A stretch of DNA of 11,411 nt. Origin: Candidatus Methylomirabilis sp. GTDB lineage: Bacteria > DYJV01. Where the stretch lies: contig DYJV01000069.1 of NCBI GenBank assembly GCA_020722945.1, forward strand, positions 1 through 11,411, written 5' to 3'. Shown here piece after piece: positions 5,986 through 11,411 of this stretch. The position numbers were made by a program, and so were the translations under genes. Every line of letters begins with the position of its first letter. Position 1 is the stretch's first letter. The notes under the pieces are model-generated. The model was not told the DNA's origin. It saw only the letters and a program-made list of their open reading frames with translations, and searched no databases.

Positions 5986-7245
5986 ATGAATAAAAATTTA
6001 TTAGTTGTTGGTCTTAATCACAAAATTGCGACTGTTGAGATAAGGGAGAAGATAGCATTTCAAGATTTCAAAATAAGGGATGCACTTTCTAAACTAAAAA
6101 CTATTGAAGGTGTATCAGAGTGCATAATACTCTCTACCTGTAACAGAGTTGAACTCTATCTTGTGACTGATCTTGATAGTGATATCTCAAAAAGTATTGT
6201 TATAGATTTTATATCCTCTTTCCATAATCTCAAAAAAGATGATTTTGTAAATTATCTATACTTCTACTTTGAAAAAGATGCTGTAAAACATATATTCAGA
6301 GTTGCTTCAAGTCTTGATTCACTTGTAGTTGGAGAACCTCAAATACTTGGTCAGTTGAAACTTGCTTACAGAATCGCAACAGAGGAGCATACCACTAAGG
6401 TAATCTTAAACAAACTTCTTCACAAATCATTCTCCGTAGCCAAAAGAGTAAGGACAGAGACCGAAATATCGGGAAGTGCAGTATCTATAAGTTTTGCAGC
6501 AGTTGAGCTCTCAAAAAGGATATTTGAAACTCTCAAAGAGAAGAAAATTCTCCTTGTTGGTGCAGGTGAAATGTGTGAGCTTGCGGCAAGACACCTTATC
6601 GGAAATGGGGTTACAGATATTTTTGTTGCTAATAGGACATTTGAAAGAGCTGAAAACCTCGCTTCAGAGTTTGGTGGGAAAGCTGTATCATTTGAAAATC
6701 TCTACCTTATACTTGAAAAAGTTGATATTGTTATAGCTTCTACCGGTGCTCCGCACTATATAATTGAGTATCCCAAATTCAAAGATCTAATGAAAATAAG
6801 GAGAAATAAACCTATTTTTATGATAGATATTGCGGTTCCCCGTGATATTGATCCCAAGATAAACACTCTTGATGGCGTTTATCTTTACGATATTGATGAT
6901 TTGAAAGCTATTGTTGAAAAGAATTGGGAATCAAGAAAAAATGAAGCTGAAAAGGCTGAAGTCATTGTTGATGGAGAAGTGGCTGTATTCCTCGAATGGT
7001 TTAAAACACTTGATATTATCCCTACAATTGTAAAGTTGAGGGAGTATTGTGAAAATATCAGGAGAGTTGAGGCTGATAAATTCTTTGAAAAAATTAATGG
7101 GATAGGCGATAAGGAGAGGGAGATGATAGATTACCTTACCTCATCAATTATAAACAAAATATTACATAAACCCTCTATCAACTTAAAGAGGGGCTCTGAA
7201 TCAGAGTATTACGCTGAAGCAGTAAAAAAGATATTTGATATATAA
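5986..7245 (+). CDS. hemA: glutamyl-tRNA reductase
   Basis: HemA reduces glutamyl-tRNA(Glu) with NADPH to glutamate-1-semialdehyde, the committed step of the C5 tetrapyrrole pathway. The 419 residues are the usual length. The N-terminal catalytic domain has GLNHKIATVEIREK (9-22) and ILSTCNRVELY with the nucleophile Cys52. The VASSLDSLVVGEPQILGQ segment follows. The NADPH domain carries LLVGAGEM, ANRTFERA and FMIDIAVPRDIDP. The C-terminus is the helical dimerisation domain. The ATG at 5986 gives the family-typical N-terminus, but the only good Shine-Dalgarno, AGGAG (5964-5968), is 17 bases upstream. A TTG at 5971 lies only two bases after it, and a GTG at 5968 overlaps it. The exact start is therefore uncertain. 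hemC follows after 28 bases. Confidence 0.95.
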   Translation: MNKNLLVVGLNHKIATVEIREKIAFQDFKIRDALSKLKTIEGVSECIILSTCNRVELYLVTDLDSDISKSIVIDFISSFHNLKKDDFVNYLYFYFEKDAVKHIFRVASSLDSLVVGEPQILGQLKLAYRIATEEHTTKVILNKLLHKSFSVAKRVRTETEISGSAVSISFAAVELSKRIFETLKEKKILLVGAGEMCELAARHLIGNGVTDIFVANRTFERAENLASEFGGKAVSFENLYLILEKVDIVIASTGAPHYIIEYPKFKDLMKIRRNKPIFMIDIAVPRDIDPKINTLDGVYLYDIDDLKAIVEKNWESRKNEAEKAEVIVDGEVAVFLEWFKTLDIIPTIVKLREYCENIRRVEADKFFEKINGIGDKEREMIDYLTSSIINKILHKPSINLKRGSESEYYAEAVKKIFDI

Positions 7246-7273
7246 ATCCAAATATTGCTCGGGAGATAAAATA

Positions 7274-8209
7274 TTGAAAAGCATTACAATAGGGACAAGA
7301 GGCAGCAAATTAGCTCTATGGCAGGCTAATTTCATAAAGAGTAAGATAGAGGAGAAATTTCCATCTCTCAAAGTGGAGATCAAAATCATAAAGACAACAG
7401 GGGATAAGATTCTTGATGTGCCGCTTGCAAAAGTTGGTGGAAAAGGTCTATTTGTAAAGGAAATAGAGGAGGAGCTTTTGAGCAGAGGTGTTGATATTGC
7501 TGTTCATAGCATGAAAGATGTCCCCACTTTTTTCCCTGATGGTTTGTATCTCCCCATTATTACAGAGCGGGAAGATTGTCGCGATGCTTTTATCTCAAAA
7601 GATAATGTTAAACTATCAGAGCTCAAAGCTGGTAGTATAATTGGAACCAGTAGCCTTAGAAGAAGATCCCAACTCTGTAGCATTAGAAAAGACCTCAATA
7701 TAGTTGATTTGCGAGGGAATATTGACACAAGACTTACCAAATTAAAAAAGGGTGAATATGATGCGATTATCCTTGCTTCTGCTGGACTTAAGCGAATGGG
7801 ATTTGAAAATAGTATCACAGAGTATATAAGTGTTGACCAAATGATACCTGCAATAGGTCAGGGAGCACTTGGAATAGAGACAAGAATCGGAGATACTCGA
7901 GTGCTTGAAATTGTTTCATTTTTAAAAGATGAGAAAACTTATAAAGAGGTTGAAGCAGAGAGGGGTTTTCTAAAAAAACTTGAGGGTGGATGTCAGGTCC
8001 CTATCGGTTGTTTTGCACAAGTAGAGGGTAAAAGTCTTTCGTTAAATGGTTTTGTAGGTAGTGTAGATGGGACGAGTATTATAAAGGAGAGCCTCTCTGG
8101 AAGTATTGACGATTTTGACACTCTTGGGGTTACACTTGCAGAGAAGATATTAAAAATGGGTGGGAAAGAGATTCTTGATCAAGTTTATGGATGTGGTGAT
8201 ATCAGATAA
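7274..8209 (+). CDS. hemC: hydroxymethylbilane synthase (porphobilinogen deaminase)
   Basis: HemC polymerises four porphobilinogens into the linear hydroxymethylbilane in the cytoplasm. The 311-residue protein matches E. coli in length (313). It begins SITIGTRGSKLALWQ. It has the substrate/cofactor loop KVGGKGLFVKEIE, HSMKDVP with catalytic Asp82, the GTSSLRRRSQL and LRGNIDTRL arginine clusters, and LEGGCQVPIG with Cys240, which holds the dipyrromethane cofactor. The start is a TTG at 7274, eight bases after GGGAG (7261-7265). A longer frame back to 7235 would overlap hemA and add residues absent from the family. It should be co-transcribed with hemA. A 137-base gap separates it from the cobA-hemD gene. 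Confidence 0.95.
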   Translation: MKSITIGTRGSKLALWQANFIKSKIEEKFPSLKVEIKIIKTTGDKILDVPLAKVGGKGLFVKEIEEELLSRGVDIAVHSMKDVPTFFPDGLYLPIITEREDCRDAFISKDNVKLSELKAGSIIGTSSLRRRSQLCSIRKDLNIVDLRGNIDTRLTKLKKGEYDAIILASAGLKRMGFENSITEYISVDQMIPAIGQGALGIETRIGDTRVLEIVSFLKDEKTYKEVEAERGFLKKLEGGCQVPIGCFAQVEGKSLSLNGFVGSVDGTSIIKESLSGSIDDFDTLGVTLAEKILKMGGKEILDQVYGCGDIR

Positions 8210-8346
8210 CCTAAAAATTAGATTTACTGTTAAACCTTAACCAAAATAAGGTAATTTATAAACTTTAAAACCCACAAAAAATCTTATTTTATATGACAGA
8301 TCACTATTAAACTTTTCAAAATATAAAATTAAATTTGGGAGACAAG
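8210..8346 (+). other. intergenic gap with small inverted repeats before cobA-hemD
   Basis: This AT-rich spacer is the longest gap inside the tetrapyrrole genes. It contains GTTAA-ACC-TTAAC (8229-8241) and an overlapping alternative stem ACCTTA/TAAGGT (8234-8239 with 8247-8252). Neither is followed by a clean T-run. I see no convincing -35/-10 pair, but the length leaves room for a separate promoter for the cobA-hemD gene. Confidence 0.35.
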
Positions 8347-9870
8347 ATGAAAAAAGGTATGGTTTACTTAGTTGGTGCAGGTCCAGGGGCAGAGGATCTG
8401 ATTACGCTAAAAGGTCTTGAATGTATCAAGGTGGGAGATACTATTATATACGACTATTTGGCAAATAAGAAGCTTCTTAAATATTCCAAAAAAGGTTGTG
8501 AGTTGATATATGTAGGTAAAAAGGGTAGTAGTCATACTATGGAGCAGGAGGATATAAACCAGCTTATAGTTGATAAAGTTTTGGAGGGTAAAATAGTTGT
8601 AAGATTAAAGGGTGGCGACCCTTATGTTTTTGGGAGGGGTGGAGAAGAGGTTGAGGAGCTTCTCAAATACAATATAGATTTTGAGATTGTTCCAGGGATT
8701 ACTGCTGCTATTGCGGCTTCTGCATATGCAGGTATTCCATTGACTCACAGAAATTATACATCTACGGTTGCTTTTATTACAGGACACGAGAGGGATGACA
8801 AGGAGTTTTCTAAAATACATTGGGATAAAATTGCAAATGGAGTAGGAACAATTGTTTTTTATATGGGTGTTAAAAATCTTCCAAATATTGTAAAAAATCT
8901 TATTCAAAGCGGTAGAAGTCCAGAGACTCCAGTTGCATTGATAAGGTGGGGGACACTCCCTACACAGAAAGTTGTAGATGGCACACTCCAGAATATTGTA
9001 GAAAGGGTGCAAACTGCAAAGTTGACAGCTCCTGCAATAATATTGGTTGGTGAGGTTGTGTCTCTGAGAGAGAAGTTACGATGGTTTGACAAGAAGAGTC
9101 TTTTTGGGAAAAATATAGTTATCACAAGGGCAAGAGAGCAGGCGAGTGAGTTAAATAACACTCTTACAAAGTTGGGTGCCAATGTGATTGAGTTTCCCAC
9201 TATTGAGATCGTTGAACCTAAAGATTTTACAGAGCTTGATAATGCTATCAGTAGTATCAGAAGTTACGATTGGCTTATATTTACAAGTGTTAATGGGGTA
9301 AAGATATTTTTAAAGAGGTTATCTCACCACAAGAAGGATTTACGTGAACTTTACGGGATAAAGATATGTGCAATAGGACCTAAGACAGCAGAAGTTTTTA
9401 TTAATTCAGGGATACATCCTGACCTCATTCCGCCAAAATATCAGGCAGAGTATATTATTGAGGAGATGGAGAAGATCGGTATAAGTGGCAAAAGATTTTT
9501 ACTTCCAAGAGCAAAGGTTGCAAGGGATGTTCTACCAAACAAAATATCGGAAAAGGGTGGAATTATTGATGTTGTAAATGTTTACGAAACTATCTTGCCT
9601 GATACCAACAAGGGAGAAGTTAGGGAGTTGTTCAACAATCATCAAGTTGATTACATAACCTTCACAAGCTCATCCACTGTCAAAAATTTCCTTGAAATGT
9701 TTGCTAATGACTCTGTTAAAGATTGGTTTAAAACCACCAAATTAGTAAGCATAGGTCCAATTACCTCTGATACATTGAGAGAGAGTGGATTTGCTCCATC
9801 AATTGAAGCTGAGGAGTTTACAATAGATGGATTGATTGCTGCTATACTGAAAGATTCAGAGGTTTCTTAA
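8347..9870 (+). CDS. cobA-hemD: fused uroporphyrinogen-III C-methyltransferase / uroporphyrinogen-III synthase
   Basis: This 507-residue fusion joins two consecutive steps. Residues about 5-245 are a SAM-dependent methyltransferase (CobA/SUMT type): VGAGPGAEDLITLKG (9-23), LKGGDPYVFGRGGEE (87-101), IVPGITA (114-120), GIPLTHR and FITGHE. Residues about 255-507 are HemD: NIVITRAREQASEL, DWLIFTSVNGVKIF, CAIGPKTAE and YITFTSSSTVKNF. HemD cyclises hydroxymethylbilane to uroporphyrinogen III and CobA methylates it at C2 and C7 to precorrin-2, the entry to siroheme and cobalamin. The fusion is a known arrangement in several anaerobic lineages. The start is the ATG at 8347, five bases after GGGAG (8337-8341). 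A TTG at 8335 would precede that Shine-Dalgarno. tatD begins one base after its stop. Confidence 0.95.
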   Translation: MKKGMVYLVGAGPGAEDLITLKGLECIKVGDTIIYDYLANKKLLKYSKKGCELIYVGKKGSSHTMEQEDINQLIVDKVLEGKIVVRLKGGDPYVFGRGGEEVEELLKYNIDFEIVPGITAAIAASAYAGIPLTHRNYTSTVAFITGHERDDKEFSKIHWDKIANGVGTIVFYMGVKNLPNIVKNLIQSGRSPETPVALIRWGTLPTQKVVDGTLQNIVERVQTAKLTAPAIILVGEVVSLREKLRWFDKKSLFGKNIVITRAREQASELNNTLTKLGANVIEFPTIEIVEPKDFTELDNAISSIRSYDWLIFTSVNGVKIFLKRLSHHKKDLRELYGIKICAIGPKTAEVFINSGIHPDLIPPKYQAEYIIEEMEKIGISGKRFLLPRAKVARDVLPNKISEKGGIIDVVNVYETILPDTNKGEVRELFNNHQVDYITFTSSSTVKNFLEMFANDSVKDWFKTTKLVSIGPITSDTLRESGFAPSIEAEEFTIDGLIAAILKDSEVS

Positions 9871-9871
9871 T

Positions 9872-10657
9872 ATGTTTCTTATCGATTCACACTGCCATCT
9901 TAATATGGATTACTTCAAAGATGATTACAGAGAGGTTGCACAGAGAGCCTACAATAGCGGTGTTAAAAGTTTTATAATGATAGGGACAAACTACCTTGAC
10001 AGCCAGCGTGGAGTTAAAATTGCTAATGAGATTCCGTATGCTTTTACTTCTATTGGGTGGCACCCTCACGATGTAAAGGATATTGGAGATAGCAGTAACC
10101 TTTTCAAAATAATGAAGTTGGCTGAAAACAAAAAAGTTGTTGGTTACGGTGAAATTGGTCTCGATTTCTTCAAAAATTACTCACCCAAAGATATTCAGAT
10201 AAAATTTTTTCGCCACCAGATAGCAGTTGCCAAAGAGTTGAATCTTCCTATAATTATTCATGACCGTGATGCAAACGAGGAAGTTACAAAGATATTAAAG
10301 GAGGAGAGTGCTTTTAAAGTAGGTGGTGTAATTCACTGTTTCTCAGGTGATCTTGATTATGCACACAAAGTTATGGATATGAATTTTTATATATCGTTTC
10401 CCGGCACAATTACTTTTAAAAAAAATAGGGAGCTTGTCTCTAAATTGATAAAGAGTATCCCTATTGAGAGGATAATTGTAGAGACAGATTCTCCTTTCCT
10501 TACCCCTGAACCACATAGAGGTAAAAGGAACGAACCTGCATTTGTAAAATATGTTGCAGAGAAGATTGCTGAGATAAAGGGGATTACCTTTGAAGAAGTT
10601 GCAAAGTGGACCACGCATAATTGTATAGAGCTTTTTAGATTAAATATTGAAAAATAA
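9872..10657 (+). CDS. tatD: TatD family metal-dependent deoxyribonuclease
   Basis: TatD-family enzymes are cytoplasmic TIM-barrel metallohydrolases with DNase activity in characterised members; many carry the neutral name YcfH/TatD. The 261 residues are standard. Metal and catalytic positions are all present: DSHCHL (5-10), GEIGLDF with Glu94, IIIHDRDA with His130, IHCFSG with His155, and VETDSPFLTPEPHRG with Asp206. AGAGG (9858-9862) inside the end of the cobA-hemD gene lies nine bases before the ATG, so translation is probably coupled. It has no known tetrapyrrole role and is likely just a downstream operon member. The exact paralogue cannot be fixed from sequence alone. Confidence 0.93.
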   Translation: MFLIDSHCHLNMDYFKDDYREVAQRAYNSGVKSFIMIGTNYLDSQRGVKIANEIPYAFTSIGWHPHDVKDIGDSSNLFKIMKLAENKKVVGYGEIGLDFFKNYSPKDIQIKFFRHQIAVAKELNLPIIIHDRDANEEVTKILKEESAFKVGGVIHCFSGDLDYAHKVMDMNFYISFPGTITFKKNRELVSKLIKSIPIERIIVETDSPFLTPEPHRGKRNEPAFVKYVAEKIAEIKGITFEEVAKWTTHNCIELFRLNIEK

Positions 10658-10690
10658 TTTTACAAAAATAAGATATGTGGAGATTTTATA

Positions 10691-11194
10691 ATGCCAATTT
10701 TACCATATAATGATATTTACCCTGACATAAAAACACCCTATTTTATAGCAGAAAATGCTTATCTGATAGGTGATGTTAAAATAGGTGAATACTGCTCTAT
10801 TTTATACGGTGCTGTCATCAGAGGTGATGTAAATTACATCAGAATAGGTGATAAAACAAATATTCAAGATGGTGCAATACTTCATGTTACAAACGATCTT
10901 TATCCTCTTAATATAGGGGATAATGTTTCTATCGGTCATGGAGCCAAAGTTCATGGCTGCACAATAGGTAGTAATGTCCTTATCGGTATTGGTGCTATAA
11001 TACTCGATGGTGCTACAGTTGGGGACAACTGCATTGTTGGTGCAGGTTCTGTTGTTAGAGAGGGGTCTACAGTTCCCTCAGGAGCTCTTGTTGCAGGTGT
11101 GCCTGCTATTTATAAAAGGGAGCTTACGGAGGATGACCTAAAGAGAGTATCTTACAGTGCATGGAGTTACTACGAAAAGATAAATTCTCACTAA
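10691..11194 (+). CDS. gamma-class carbonic anhydrase-like hexapeptide-repeat protein
   Basis: This 167-residue protein is almost all left-handed beta-helix hexapeptide repeats with a short C-terminal helix (LTEDDLKRVSYSAWSYYEKI). The zinc ligands of gamma carbonic anhydrases are recognisable: His65 in AILHVT, and His83 and His88 in IGHGAKVHGC. The Arg44-Gly45-Asp46 and Gln59 positions also match the Cam/YrdA group. It lacks the acidic loop with the proton-shuttle Glu of archaeal Cam, as in YrdA/PaaY-type members, several of which show little or no CO2-hydration activity. The role may therefore be CO2/bicarbonate interconversion, but this is not certain. It starts at 10691 eight bases after GGAG (10679-10682), 33 bases downstream of tatD. 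Confidence 0.87.
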   Translation: MPILPYNDIYPDIKTPYFIAENAYLIGDVKIGEYCSILYGAVIRGDVNYIRIGDKTNIQDGAILHVTNDLYPLNIGDNVSIGHGAKVHGCTIGSNVLIGIGAIILDGATVGDNCIVGAGSVVREGSTVPSGALVAGVPAIYKRELTEDDLKRVSYSAWSYYEKINSH

Positions 11195-11225
11195 TCCAAC
11201 TCTCCAAAACAGATAAGAGGCTATA

Positions 11226-11363
11226 TTGTTTAAAGTATTTGTAGATACCATACTCCCTCTCTTTACCATTATACTTATTGGATATATCTTAAAGAGGAGA
11301 AATATTGTCACTTCAGCTTGGAGTGAATCTGCAAACAAAATCACATACTATATTGCTAGATAA
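11226..11363 (+). pseudogene. AEC-family (auxin efflux carrier type) transporter, N-terminal fragment
   Basis: From a TTG at 11226, five bases after AGAGG (11216-11220), a 45-residue frame reads a hydrophobic first helix (TILPLFTIILIGYILKRR) followed by NIVTSAWSESANKITYYIA. This matches the N-terminus of AEC-family permeases, which are about 300 residues with ten membrane segments and normally continue into a second helix at a Pro-containing ALPA-like sequence. Here the frame ends in TAA (11361-11363) just where that helix should start. The remaining 48 bases of the window show no continuation in another frame that I can recognise. The gene is therefore broken, probably by an inserted element, although the window edge prevents seeing the rest. 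Confidence 0.6.
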
Positions 11364-11411
11364 TGTCAATAAATGTTTGCAATTTTCCAAAGTAAACTTC
11401 TCCCTTCATGC
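11364..11411. mobile_element. possible IS21-family element terminus (partial, runs off the window)
   Basis: Directly after the truncated transporter the sequence begins TGTCAATAAATGTTTGCA and continues AATTTTCCAAAGTAAACTTC. Ends that start with TGT and carry GCAATTTTCCA-AGT-AAACTT-like internal repeats are, as I remember them, found in IS21-type elements (istA/istB). The place where it starts coincides with loss of the transporter reading frame. No transposase is visible because the window ends. The exact boundary is uncertain, since the in-frame TAA lies just before TGT. Confidence 0.35.

Noticed and set aside
7235-7273. Longer hemC reading frame overlapping the hemA end
   Set aside because: The start codon would be weak, and GGGAG eight bases before the TTG at 7274 gives the family-typical N-terminus and length.
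1-11411. CRISPR array, tRNA or rRNA gene
   Set aside because: No regularly spaced direct repeats, cloverleaf-like segment or rRNA-like sequence was found on reading through both strands.

Overview
This is an AT-rich bacterial window (roughly a third G+C by eye) with one minus-strand gene, then a long plus-strand run of ten tightly spaced genes, and sequence at both edges that looks repetitive or mobile. The run of precorrin-2 dehydrogenase, CcsA-like protein, HemA, HemC and a CobA-HemD fusion is a tetrapyrrole order known from deltaproteobacteria and some other anaerobic lineages. With the low G+C, a Deferribacteres-like or deltaproteobacterial-type anaerobe is plausible. This is inference from gene order and composition, not a phylogenetic assignment.

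Positions 1-418 hold no convincing gene. They contain a 128-bp imperfect inverted repeat (46-173) and an isolated GC-rich patch (286-301). A minus-strand HI0933/YhiN-type flavoprotein gene (419-1633) follows. The divergent intergenic region 1634-1869 carries three inverted repeats and candidate promoters for both directions.

The plus-strand cluster starts with a small J-domain protein (1870-2148) that overlaps glmU (2141-3523). Next come a PP-loop ATPase of a poorly characterised ThiI/MnmA-like family (3539-4447), a siroheme-branch precorrin-2 dehydrogenase (4451-5086), a CcsA-family membrane protein with a WWD motif (5099-5911), hemA (5986-7245), hemC (7274-8209, TTG start), a cobA-hemD fusion (8347-9870), tatD (9872-10657) and a gamma-class carbonic anhydrase-like protein (10691-11194). 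The last gene is the N-terminus of an AEC-type transporter (11226-11363). It stops after 45 codons, next to sequence that resembles an IS21-family end.

HemA makes glutamate-1-semialdehyde from glutamyl-tRNA, HemC makes hydroxymethylbilane, and the HemD domain closes it to uroporphyrinogen III. The CobA domain then methylates this to precorrin-2, and the CysG-N-type enzyme oxidises precorrin-2 to sirohydrochlorin. HemL and HemB, needed between HemA and HemC, are not in the window. The CcsA-like protein links the cluster to haem delivery for cytochrome c, or to control of HemA as proposed for Bacillus HemX. GlmU, TatD and the carbonic anhydrase-like protein are housekeeping neighbours with no direct tetrapyrrole role. 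No tRNA, rRNA, CRISPR array or clear GC-rich intrinsic terminator was seen. The most interesting items are the interrupted transporter at the right edge, the left-edge palindromic element, the uncharacterised PP-loop enzyme and the structured divergent promoter region.
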